Below the pieces are notes generated by a model, which had not been told where the DNA came from, searched no databases, and was given only the letters and a program-made list of their open reading frames with translations. A stretch of 13,011 bases of DNA from Elusimicrobiota bacterium (GTDB lineage: Bacteria > Elusimicrobiota > Elusimicrobia > UBA1565 > UBA9628): NCBI GenBank assembly GCA_028717865.1, contig JAQUMZ010000026.1, positions 1 to 13,011 on the forward strand, read 5' to 3'. The position numbers and the translations under genes were made by a program. Below, one piece after another: positions 8,108-13,011 of the stretch. Numbering within the stretch: position 1 is the first letter of the stretch; every line of letters starts with the position of its first letter.

Positions 8108-8695
8108 CTAGGAGTCCAGTCTCGCGGCCAGCTCCGCCCGCAGTCCGGCCAGGCCGAGCCCGGCCTTGGCGCTGACCCAGGCCAGTTCCTCCGGCTTCAG
8201 GCCCAGGACCTGGGCCACGTCGCGCCGCCGGGCTTGGGCGCGGGAGGGTTTGACCTGGTCCGCCTTGTTCGCGACCGCGCGCCAAGGCAGGCCCGCGGCC
8301 TTCAGCCATTCGAGCATCATCAGGTCCAGCTTGGTGGGCCCGACCTTGGCGTCGACCAGGGCGCAGACCATGCGCAGGCCCGGCCTCCCCGTGAGATAGC
8401 CCTCGATCATCGGCCCCCAGCCTTCGCGCTGGGCCCGCGGCCCGGAGGCGAAGCCGTAGCCGGGCAGATCCACGAGCCAGCGCTCGCGGCCGACCTGGAA
8501 CACATTGATGGTCCGGGTGCAGCCCGGAGTGCCGGAGACGCGCGCCATCGTCATGCGGCACAAGGCGTTGAGCAAGGAACTCTTGCCGACGTTGGAACGG
8601 CCCACGAAAGCCGCCTCGGCGGCGCAGGGGCCGATCCGCGCGGGATCCTCCGCGCTCAGGAGGAACTTCATGTCGGCAAGGGGAAGCGGGGACAT
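8108..8695 (-). CDS. engB: Ribosome-biogenesis GTP-binding protein EngB (YsxC/YihA)
   Basis: Small TRAFAC GTPase needed for 50S subunit assembly in bacteria; cytosolic. 195 aa, the family's normal size. The GTPase motifs are complete and in order: G1 GRSNVGKS at 32-39, G2 in GTPGCTRTIN at 56-64, G3 DLPGYG at 76-81, G4 NKAD at 143-146 (the family usually has TKxD, so Asn is a small variation), G5 SAK at 175-177. ATG 8695 has AAAGG about 10 nt upstream; Met9 has no Shine-Dalgarno. A TAGAAT hexamer 30 nt upstream could be its -10. Divergent from the RRM gene across 84 bp. Core housekeeping gene, so this stretch is chromosome backbone. Confidence 0.95.
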   Translation of the reverse strand: MSPLPLADMKFLLSAEDPARIGPCAAEAAFVGRSNVGKSSLLNALCRMTMARVSGTPGCTRTINVFQVGRERWLVDLPGYGFASGPRAQREGWGPMIEGYLTGRPGLRMVCALVDAKVGPTKLDLMMLEWLKAAGLPWRAVANKADQVKPSRAQARRRDVAQVLGLKPEELAWVSAKAGLGLAGLRAELAARLDS

Positions 8696-8725
8696 TTCTT
8701 CGCGGCCTTTGGAGCCCGGCGGTTC

Positions 8726-8731
8726 ATTCTA
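8726..8731 (-). promoter_or_regulatory. possible -10 element (TAGAAT) of engB
   Basis: TAGAAT lies 30 nt before ATG 8695, leaving room for a normal leader with AAAGG. No clear -35. This gene, unlike several neighbours, would have an ordinary 5' leader. Confidence 0.3.
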
Positions 8732-8765
8732 GCATTTGCATCCCATCGTCCCGGCCGGCTGGAAA

Positions 8766-8774
8766 TGCGATAAT
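8766..8774 (+). promoter_or_regulatory. extended -10 (TGC-GATAAT) abutting the RRM gene start
   Basis: TGC followed by GATAAT forms an extended -10 that ends only 5 nt before ATG 8780. The expected first transcribed base falls on or beside the start codon, and there is no Shine-Dalgarno. This is the clearest leaderless arrangement in the window. No -35 needed or seen. Confidence 0.45.
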
Positions 8775-8779
8775 GTCCC

Positions 8780-9637
8780 ATGGGCAACAACCTCTTCGTG
8801 ACCGGCTTCCCTTACGAATTGACCCCGGAGGAACTGGGCAAGCTGTTTGCCGCCTGCGGCAGCGTCGCCAGCGTAAAGATCCTGACGGAGCGCTACACGG
8901 GCCGCTCCCGCGGCATGGGGTTCGTCGTCATGGCCACGGACGCCGAGGCGCAGGCCGCCATCAAGAAGCTCAACGAGACGACGGTCGGCCACCGTCGGAT
9001 GTTCGTCAACGAAGCGCGCCCCGCCGAGAAGCCCGGCGGCGGCTACGCCGGCCCCGAACGGCGCTCCGGCAAGGACCGGCGGCGCAGTCCGCCCGCCGCC
9101 TCCGGCGAGCGGCGGCCCTGGGACAAGGACAAGAAACCTTGGGCTAAGGACCGGAAGCCCGATTTCGGCGGCAAGAAGCCCTGGGAGAAAAAGCCGTGGG
9201 ACAAGGACAAAAAGCCCGGCTTCGCCGGCAAGAAGCCCTGGGAGAAGAAACCGTGGGACAAGGACAAAAAGCCCGGCTTCGCCGGCAAGAAACCTTGGGA
9301 GAAGAAGCCGTGGGACAAGGACAAAAAGCCCGGCTTCGCCGGCAAGAAACCTTGGGAGAAGAAGCCGTGGGACAAGGACAAAAAGCCCGGCTTCGCCGGC
9401 AAGAAGCCTTGGGAGAAGAAGCCGTGGGACAAGGACAAAAAGCCGGGCTTTGACGACAAGAAGTCCTGGAAGAAGAAACCCTGGGAGAAGATGCACGGCT
9501 CCGGCGACAAGCGTAGCGATCCCGGCGGCAAGAAGAAGTGGGGCCCCGGCGGCTGGAACAGCGGCCGCAAGCCGGGCGACTTCAAGAGCAGGCCCGGCGG
9601 CTTCAAGCACAAGCCCGGCGGCGGATACCGGGGCTGA
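8780..9637 (+). CDS. RRM RNA-binding protein with a 19-residue tandem-repeat basic tail
   Basis: 285 aa. Residues 1-80 are one RNA recognition motif: RNP2 as LFVTGFP (5-11) and RNP1 as RGMGFVVM (44-51), like the small bacterial/cyanobacterial single-RRM proteins. These bind single-stranded RNA, often as cold or stress RNA chaperones. Unlike those (usually 80-110 aa), this one continues for 200 residues of predicted disorder: a basic linker (PERRSGKDRRR), six repeats of the 19-residue unit KPGFAGKKPWEKKPWDKDK (four identical, the outer two diverged) and a Gly/Lys/Pro-rich end. The tail is dense in Lys, Asp/Glu, Pro and evenly spaced Trp, so nonspecific RNA contact or condensate formation is a reasonable inference. 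The start abuts an extended -10. The methyltransferase follows after 30 nt and may be cotranscribed. Confidence 0.9.
   Translation: MGNNLFVTGFPYELTPEELGKLFAACGSVASVKILTERYTGRSRGMGFVVMATDAEAQAAIKKLNETTVGHRRMFVNEARPAEKPGGGYAGPERRSGKDRRRSPPAASGERRPWDKDKKPWAKDRKPDFGGKKPWEKKPWDKDKKPGFAGKKPWEKKPWDKDKKPGFAGKKPWEKKPWDKDKKPGFAGKKPWEKKPWDKDKKPGFAGKKPWEKKPWDKDKKPGFDDKKSWKKKPWEKMHGSGDKRSDPGGKKKWGPGGWNSGRKPGDFKSRPGGFKHKPGGGYRG
9155..9496 (+). repeat. six tandem 57-bp coding repeats in the RRM gene tail
   Basis: Units begin at 9155, 9212, 9269, 9326, 9383 and 9440, each exactly 19 codons. Units 2-5 encode identical peptides; unit 1 (KPDFGG...) and unit 6 (KPGFDDKKSWKKKPWEKMH) have diverged. The central copies differ only by silent changes (for example CCC/CCT and AAA/AAG), as expected for recent expansion by unequal recombination with the protein sequence kept. 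Copy number is likely to vary between strains. Confidence 0.93.
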
Positions 9638-9642
9638 CGGAT

Positions 9643-9655
9643 CGCGGCTTCCGCG
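9643..9655 (+). other. short GC hairpin between RRM and methyltransferase genes
   Basis: CGCGG-CTT-CCGCG forms a 5-bp stem with a 3-nt loop, 6 nt after the RRM stop and 13 nt before the next start. No T-tract follows, so it is not a terminator; it might pause transcription or protect the 3' end of the upstream message, or be chance in GC-rich DNA. Confidence 0.25.
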
Positions 9656-9667
9656 GCCAAATCCAGG

Positions 9668-10414
9668 ATGATCCCGCTCGACGCCAAGTCATGGATGCCG
9701 GAGCCGGAACCCAACGGCTTCTTCAAGACGCTCAACGCCATGGGCTACATGTCCGCGAAGCCCGACCGCTTCTCGCAGGCGTTCATCGACTTCGCCTCAA
9801 AGGCTCCCGGCCCCTGCCTGGACGTGGGCGCGGCCTACGGGGTCGCCAGCCTGGCCACGCTGCGCAGCGGCGCGTCCGTTATCGCCAACGACCTCGACGA
9901 CAGGCACTTGAAGATACTCCGGGACCGCGCGCCGGCTGAGCTCAGAAACCGCCTGACGCTTCTGCCCGGCGACTTCCCCGACCAGATCGACTTTCCGCAA
10001 GGCAGCCTCGGCGCCGTCCTCATCTGCCGCGTCATGCACTTCTTCGACGGCCCCAAGATCGAGCGGGCCGCCGAGAAGGTGCGGGGCTGGCTGGCCGCGG
10101 GGGGGAAGGTCTTCGTGGTCTCGGAAACGCCGTTCCTGGGAACCACCCGGTCTTTTTTCCCGACCTACCTGGAGCGAGTCAAGGCCGGGCACCCCTGGCC
10201 GGGACTCGTCGAGAACGTCGCCGTCCACGATCCCAAGCGGGCGGACATTTTGCCGCCGCTCATGCACTTATTGGATGAGTCCACGCTGCGCAGGGTTTTC
10301 TCGAAAGCGGGCTTCGTCATCGAAAGGCTGGAGCTCTTCGCCCGCCCGGATTACGCGCCGGACATCCAGCTCGACGGCCGGGAAAGCATAGGCCTCATCG
10401 CGAGCAAGCGGTAG
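9668..10414 (+). CDS. Class I SAM-dependent methyltransferase
   Basis: 248 aa with the Rossmann methyltransferase order: motif I LDVGAAYGVAS at 51-61 (glycine loop for SAM), acidic end of strand 2 as NDLDDRHL at 74-81, motif with GDFPDQIDF near 101-109 and strand 4 as LGAVLICRVMHFF at 114-126, typical of the Methyltransf_11/25 groups. A region after the Rossmann core (GTTRSFFPTYLERV, then LDESTLRRVFSKAGF) resembles small-molecule methyltransferases. The substrate cannot be named. ATG 9668 follows CCAGG directly; ATG 9695 is an alternative that would drop nine residues. It lies 30 nt after the RRM gene on the same strand, suggesting cotranscription. Confidence 0.85.
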   Translation: MIPLDAKSWMPEPEPNGFFKTLNAMGYMSAKPDRFSQAFIDFASKAPGPCLDVGAAYGVASLATLRSGASVIANDLDDRHLKILRDRAPAELRNRLTLLPGDFPDQIDFPQGSLGAVLICRVMHFFDGPKIERAAEKVRGWLAAGGKVFVVSETPFLGTTRSFFPTYLERVKAGHPWPGLVENVAVHDPKRADILPPLMHLLDESTLRRVFSKAGFVIERLELFARPDYAPDIQLDGRESIGLIASKR

Positions 10415-10415
10415 G

Positions 10416-10625
10416 CGTCGGCAAGATCGCGACTGGGCCTGCGCCGATCCCAGCATCGACACGTCCCGCCTATATTGCGTCCGCTGGAGGTCCAAAGCCA
10501 CGGAGGCCGAACTGCGGCGCTTCCTCCAGTCCAAGGTATTCGACGGGGGGAAGGAATGCGACCAATGGTGCATATACCTATCCGTGCGCGGCCGCAGGAT
10601 GCTGATCAGGGAGGAACAGCCGTGA
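10416..10625 (+). pseudogene. start-less coding remnant (unidentified)
   Basis: Between the methyltransferase and the HTH gene one frame reads 69 sense codons up to TGA 10623, with codon use like the neighbours (mostly G/C in third positions) and a balanced, protein-like composition (DPSIDTSRLYCVRWRS, then ELRRFLQSKVFDGG, then CDQWCIYLSVRGRRMLI). Upstream the frame is closed by TAG at 10389, and no ATG, GTG or TTG occurs between that stop and the conserved-looking part. I read it as the 3' end of a gene that lost its start, or a gene whose 5' end is in another frame. The family is not recognised; four cysteines are seen, two of them as CDQWC. Confidence 0.4.
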
Positions 10626-10646
10626 ATTTTTATTGCAATCTATGGG

Positions 10647-10675
10647 TTGACTTATTACAACCTCGGATGTATACT
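10647..10675 (+). promoter_or_regulatory. sigma70-type promoter of the HTH gene
   Basis: TTGACT (10647-10652), a 17-bp spacer, then TATACT (10670-10675): 5 of 6 matches in each box at ideal spacing, inside a locally AT-rich stretch of otherwise GC-rich DNA. Transcription should begin near 10682, leaving a leader of under 10 nt before ATG 10690. The best promoter in the window. Confidence 0.75.
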
Positions 10676-10689
10676 ATCGAAGGGACACC

Positions 10690-11187
10690 ATGAAACAGGC
10701 ATACCGAACGCTCGATGGAGGAGAGGTCTCCTTGGCCGGTCTCAAGCCCGAGGAGAAGGTCTTCCTAGCCGACATATTCAGGCACTACGAGGCGGGGGCG
10801 AATTACCTGAACTTCAAGAACCTCTACACCGATCCCGGCTCCATGGCATTCGCCAGCGCCAAGCGCCTCGGGCTGACCGTCCAGGGAAGCCCTCTCTACC
10901 GGGTCTGCGACGATCTCGCCCGGAGGCTCGGCCTCCATCAAGGTTATCTGCTCAAGGAGGCGGCCATACCCTATCAAACCATGGGCGGAGAGACGAGGAA
11001 GGAACTCACCACCGGACAGGTGGCGGCGCTGGCCGGCTGCTCGATCCAGGCGGTCCAGAAGGCGATTCACAGCTGGCGACTGCGCGCCCGGAAAGTGGGG
11101 CGGCTGGCGCTGGTGTGGGACAAGGACGCCGAAGCCTTCGCACAGGCCTTACGCGGCCGCAGGCAGGCGCTGGCGCGTCGAGGTTAG
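10690..11187 (+). CDS. helix-turn-helix DNA-binding protein
   Basis: 165 aa. Residues about 105-155 form a MerR/excisionase-like helix-turn-helix: ELTTGQVAALAGCS (first helix and turn), IQAVQKAIHSWRLRARKVG (recognition helix and basic wing), then LVWDKDAEAFAQAL, the usual 'translate the row into a rule' ending of AlpA/Xis-type domains. Residues 1-100 are alpha-helical and not recognised; they may bind a ligand or form a dimer. The gene has a strong promoter and AAGGG before ATG 10690. The long open frame over it in another phase (from 10647) is a shadow. Next to a repeat-flanked module and a low-GC stretch, a role in regulating accessory genes or excision is possible but only inferred. Confidence 0.75.
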   Translation: MKQAYRTLDGGEVSLAGLKPEEKVFLADIFRHYEAGANYLNFKNLYTDPGSMAFASAKRLGLTVQGSPLYRVCDDLARRLGLHQGYLLKEAAIPYQTMGGETRKELTTGQVAALAGCSIQAVQKAIHSWRLRARKVGRLALVWDKDAEAFAQALRGRRQALARRG

Positions 11188-11274
11188 CGCGGCCAGAGGC
11201 CTTTCCGGGCGATTTTTCCGACCCCGCCAACCTGGGAAGGAGTGTCCGGGAAGAACTATCTGCCGTCAAGAAAG

Positions 11275-11309
11275 TGGGGTCCCTGGCTGGACAATCTTAG
11301 AACTTGGCT
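11275..11309 (+). repeat. 35-bp direct repeat, copy 1
   Basis: TGGGGTCCCTGGCTGGACAA begins a 35-bp block that recurs at 12030-12064 with two T/C differences. It lies 33 nt after the stop of the Dph6-like gene (which is on the minus strand). In one plus-strand frame it encodes GPWLDNLRTWL, and both differences are silent there (CTT/CTC and ACT/ACC). That frame stays open from just after the HTH gene's stop to TAG at 11353. Confidence 0.85.
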
Positions 11310-11341
11310 GCTGACAGAATGCCCTGACGCGTATCCGCTCC

Positions 11342-12016
11342 TTATCGAGTTTTAGGGACCAACTTTACGGAATCGACTTCCAAGTGCATGACTTGATCTT
11401 GCTTTCGTTTCCGAAATGATTGCAAGACAACGGAAGAACCGAACAGGGGGGCGTCTAGGACCATCGTGTGATATTCTCCCTGCTCGCCGCACAGGTCCAA
11501 CCCGGAAGACTCCCTCAGCCGCCTCAAGCTGGAGATTGCCTCGGCATCGATCTCGCGGCCGAGCCACTCCGCGGCAAACCAAGGCTCCTTGACGCAAGAG
11601 AAGACGACTTTAAACCGCAGTTCCAGCAGTCGCGCCAGGATATCCGCCCTCTCGCGGCCCCAGAGGGGAGTCACGACGCGCAGGCCGGAGCCCTTGCTGC
11701 GCTCCACGATCCAGTTCGTCCAACCGTCCACCTCGGCGATATCGCCCGTGACCACGGCGTCGATCTTGAATCGGCGCCGCAGATCGAGGAGCGCCCGCTC
11801 ATAGCTTCTCGCGTACGGCTCTAGTATCTGGAAAGCATGATGCTCGATACCCATGGCCTCGGCTTGGCGGGTGATGAGGGGGAGAGGATGGGCGAGAAAC
11901 GAAGGCGTCGGCGGGACGAACGTTACGGCATTGACGATCTCGTAGCCGGCCGAAATCGCTTCGTGCATGGCCAACGCCGAGTCCTTCCCTCCGGTCCACA
12001 GGACGCTGGCACGCAT
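11342..12016 (-). CDS. Dph6-like ATP-pyrophosphatase (diphthine-ammonia ligase family)
   Basis: 224 aa from ATG 12016. The 21 further codons upstream run through the direct repeat and are not family-like. N-terminal PP-loop TGGKDS at 8-13 binds ATP; GDIAEVDGW at 91-99, TPLWGRER at 116-123, and the closing GEQGEYHTMVLDAP at 177-190 are all hallmarks of the Dph6/MJ0570 ATP-PPase family. In eukaryotes and archaea Dph6 amidates diphthine on elongation factor 2, a residue bacteria lack, so the bacterial proteins must use ATP to adenylate some other substrate, unknown here. Codon use is less GC-biased than in the left part of the window. A 35-bp repeat lies 13 nt upstream and a second copy 33 nt downstream, so the gene sits in a repeat-bounded unit. 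It is downstream of the VOC gene on the same strand. Confidence 0.88.
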   Translation of the reverse strand: MRASVLWTGGKDSALAMHEAISAGYEIVNAVTFVPPTPSFLAHPLPLITRQAEAMGIEHHAFQILEPYARSYERALLDLRRRFKIDAVVTGDIAEVDGWTNWIVERSKGSGLRVVTPLWGRERADILARLLELRFKVVFSCVKEPWFAAEWLGREIDAEAISSLRRLRESSGLDLCGEQGEYHTMVLDAPLFGSSVVLQSFRKRKQDQVMHLEVDSVKLVPKTR

Positions 12017-12029
12017 GGTCTTAGGAATC

Positions 12030-12064
12030 TGGGGTCCCTGGCTGGACAATCTCAGAACCTGGCT
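12030..12064 (+). repeat. 35-bp direct repeat, copy 2
   Basis: 33 of 35 bases equal copy 1 at 11275-11309, same orientation, 755 bp apart. It lies 13 nt before the Dph6-like start and 55 nt after the VOC stop. A plus-strand ORF of 39 codons (12015-12134) covers it; its ATG shares a CATG with the start of the Dph6-like gene on the other strand. On the minus strand, similarity between the copies continues weakly for about 25 more bases, up to a shared Arg-Ala-Phe in translation. Confidence 0.85.
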
Positions 12065-12119
12065 TGCCCTCGAAAGCACGCCTCTTGATCTGAGCGCACT
12101 GGAAGCGTTCTATGTTGAA

Positions 12120-12506
12120 TCATCCCATCGGTGAACATAGTTCGACCAAGAAGCCGTTACAATCCCTCACATATGAAACCAATTGGCCCCATGGCTTCTT
12201 CGTTGGTTTAAGTACCTCGACCGCGCCGGCTTCAATCGCTTTGCGAAATGCCGTATCAACGCTATCGGTTACCAACCCGATTTCTATCCCTGGAGCGGGG
12301 ATATTTGGTTTGACTGGCGCGAACTTGACCTTGTTGGATTGCGCAAGGCTGATGGCCACGAACCCCAGCTTCGTTGCCCCCGAGTCCATTTCCGCATAAG
12401 TATTTGATTCGTGTACAAAACCACGGCTCAGCCCAAAAGCCTTCTCATAAAACTCGACTGTTTTGAGAGGATCCTCGACGTAAAGAAGAACATAGCCGAG
12501 CTTCAT
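12120..12506 (-). CDS. VOC/glyoxalase-fold protein
   Basis: 128 aa, normal for a single-subunit vicinal-oxygen-chelate protein. Two beta-alpha-beta-beta-beta modules are visible: KLGYVLLYVEDPLKTVEFYEKAFG at the start (cut short here: KLGYVLLYV, then TVEFYEKAFG), YAEMDSGATKLGFVA near 38-52, then GIEIGLVTDSVDTAF near 73-87, KPWGQLVSYVRDCNG near 104-118 and the closing VELCSP, with Glu122 as the likely metal ligand. The histidine usual near the N-terminus of glyoxalase I is not there, so bleomycin-resistance-like or lyase-like activity cannot be decided. ATG 12506 has GGAG 7 nt upstream and overlaps the stop of the frameshifted HHH gene as ATGA, indicating translational coupling. GC is clearly lower than in the left part of the window. 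Confidence 0.85.
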   Translation of the reverse strand: MKLGYVLLYVEDPLKTVEFYEKAFGLSRGFVHESNTYAEMDSGATKLGFVAISLAQSNKVKFAPVKPNIPAPGIEIGLVTDSVDTAFRKAIEAGAVEVLKPTKKPWGQLVSYVRDCNGFLVELCSPMG

Positions 12507-12812
12507 ATCATCGCTCCAACTCTAGTTTTCTTCAAGACCAGGCTCTTCCTTTGCTCCGTAAAAGCGTACCAGGGCGCGACGCCTTTGCCCTCCATGAAGT
12601 GGACCGCCGCCACGAAGGTATCCAGGACGCAAGGGTCATGCACTTGTTGAGTAAGAAGGTTCAGCCGCTTATAGAGCGAGAGAGGGGGACTTCCCTTTCA
12701 AATCGCAAGGGGCTTGAATGCCAATCTTCCTCAAGTCTGCCATGATGGAAGGCCCGACATTCGGAATATGTTCCAACCGAGTCGCGGATTTGGGGTCAAG
12801 AACCTTTTTCAT
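12503..12812 (-). pseudogene. helix-hairpin-helix 'pathogenicity locus' (Cdd1-like) gene with one frameshift
   Basis: Two reading frames on the minus strand together give one 102-residue protein. The first frame from ATG 12812 reads MKKVLDPKSATRLEHIPNVG, then PSIMADLRKIGI (a helix-hairpin-helix), and CDLKGKSP before hitting TAA at 12671-12669. If one base is removed from the run of five C (12684-12688 on the plus strand as G), reading continues as LSLYKRLNLLTQQ, HDPCVLDTFVAAVHFMEG and PWYAFTEQRK to TGA at 12505-12503. This order matches the small HHH family named 'pathogenicity locus' (Cdd1). The total, 310 nt, is 103 codons plus one base, as a single insertion requires. The stop overlaps the VOC start as ATGA, so the two were one operon. 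Either a real mutation, a sequencing/assembly error in the homopolymer, or slippage. Confidence 0.75.
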
Positions 12813-12868
12813 ATTTCTTCTCGTCCCGGCAGTCCCTTCGTCTGCTTGAACCGTTTTTTGACGGGCAT
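12809..12868 (-). CDS. possible 19-residue leader ORF upstream of the HHH gene
   Basis: ATG 12868 begins a 19-codon basic peptide (MPVKKRFKQTKGLPGREEI) whose TGA overlaps the HHH start as ATGA. It begins 17 nt after the tRNA-His 3' end. It could be a translated leader coupled to the HHH gene, an N-terminal remnant, or chance. No strong Shine-Dalgarno is seen. Confidence 0.3.
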   Translation of the reverse strand: MPVKKRFKQTKGLPGREEI

Positions 12869-12884
12869 GGTCGGTGAGTCAAAA

Positions 12885-12962
12885 TGGGGTGACTGACGGG
12901 ATTTGAACCCGCGACCTCTGCGTTCACAGCGCAGCGCTCTAACCAGCTGAGCTACAGCCACC
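12885..12962 (-). tRNA. tRNA-His (anticodon GTG)
   Basis: The minus strand folds as a full cloverleaf: acceptor GTGGCTG pairing CAGTCAC (one G-U), D arm GCTC...GAGC, anticodon stem CTGCG/CGCAG around loop CTGTGAA with anticodon GTG, T arm GCGGG-TTCAAAT-CCCGT. The extra 5' G (G-1) facing C73, the identity mark of tRNA-His, is encoded at 12962, and CCA is encoded at 12887-12885. Its 3' end faces the lower-GC HHH-VOC pair, a common position for integrated DNA. Confidence 0.96.
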
Positions 12963-12985
12963 AAATCGTCCGCCGCCGGGACGTC

Positions 12986-12994
12986 ATTATAGCA
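12986..12994 (-). promoter_or_regulatory. extended -10 (TGC-TATAAT) of the tRNA-His gene
   Basis: A perfect TATAAT preceded by TGC on the minus strand, 23 nt before the tRNA 5' end, so the precursor would carry a leader of about 17 nt for RNase P to remove. The -35 would fall at the window's edge and cannot be judged. Confidence 0.7.
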
Positions 12995-13011
12995 GTTTGC
13001 CCCCGAACCTT

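Noticed and set aside
9155..9496. Regular 57-bp repeats as a CRISPR array
   Set aside because: Units are contiguous without unique spacers, are whole codons in the RRM frame, and differ by silent changes.
8729..9741. Long antisense open frames (up to 293 codons) opposite the RRM gene
   Set aside because: They are opposite the 57-bp repeats; the repeat keeps all frames open and the products are monotonous Leu/Phe/Pro repeats with no start context. The RRM domain fixes the true strand and frame.
10647..11300. 217-codon plus frame over the HTH gene
   Set aside because: It starts inside the promoter's -35/-10 region, and the HTH frame has the ribosome site and a recognisable domain.
11275..12064. 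Direct repeats as integron attC sites
   Set aside because: No GTTRRRY/RYYYAAC core pair and only a 4-bp internal stem (GTCC/GGAC); no integrase gene in the window.
12411..12650. 79-codon plus-strand ORF in the lower-GC region
   Set aside because: It is antisense to the end of the HHH gene and the start of the VOC gene, both of which have family-like sequence on the minus strand.
12854..12884. Inverted TTTTGAC/GTCAAAA pair after tRNA-His as a terminator
   Set aside because: The loop is long, the stem AT-rich, and no proper T-tract follows on the minus strand.
12885..12901. tRNA-His 3' end resembles the start of the 35-bp repeats (13 of 17 positions), suggesting att sites
   Set aside because: Only TGGGGT is a continuous match and the T-arm sequence is not shared; too weak to claim an attachment site.

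Overview
The window is GC-rich bacterial chromosome, densely packed, with convergent genes touching or overlapping at their 3' ends. Gram-negative features (an SGNH enzyme with an N-terminal membrane anchor, a lipobox protein) and many sensor kinases point to a free-living bacterium of a deep-branching phylum. Elusimicrobiota or a delta-proteobacterium-like lineage would fit, but that is a guess from style, not proven by any marker here.

Left part (1-5402): a PocR-domain hybrid sensor kinase, cut by the window's left edge, runs convergently into a ClC-family chloride channel, with stop codons overlapping by 6 bp. Divergent from the channel is a second, three-PAS sensor kinase without a receiver. 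Middle part (5412-8695): an SGNH-hydrolase-like membrane-anchored protein and a putative lipoprotein with delta-60 beta-propeller repeats are divergent from a short shared region. They are followed on the minus strand by an eroded receiver-like ORF and the ribosome-assembly GTPase EngB. Then come (8780-10414) an RRM RNA-binding protein with a 19-residue tandem-repeat Lys/Trp/Pro tail and a class I SAM methyltransferase.

Right part (10415-13011) looks accessory: a start-less coding remnant; an HTH protein behind a textbook sigma70 promoter; a Dph6-like ATP-pyrophosphatase bracketed by two 35-bp direct repeats; and a lower-GC pair (a frameshifted helix-hairpin-helix 'pathogenicity locus' gene and a VOC/glyoxalase-fold gene) joined by an ATGA overlap. 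This pair lies directly downstream of a tRNA-His(GTG) gene. The frameshifted gene and the remnant are not seen as simple long ORFs; they appear only when frames are joined or when no start codon is demanded.

Functional links are limited. The two kinases flanking an ion channel may be a sensory neighbourhood, but no dedicated response regulator is present. Several genes have a -10-like hexamer only 5-11 nt from the start codon, suggesting leaderless or nearly leaderless transcripts. No complete insertion sequence, CRISPR array or rRNA is visible. The strongest unusual signals are the repeat-flanked ATP-pyrophosphatase module, the frameshifted HHH gene next to the tRNA, and the repeat-tailed RRM protein.
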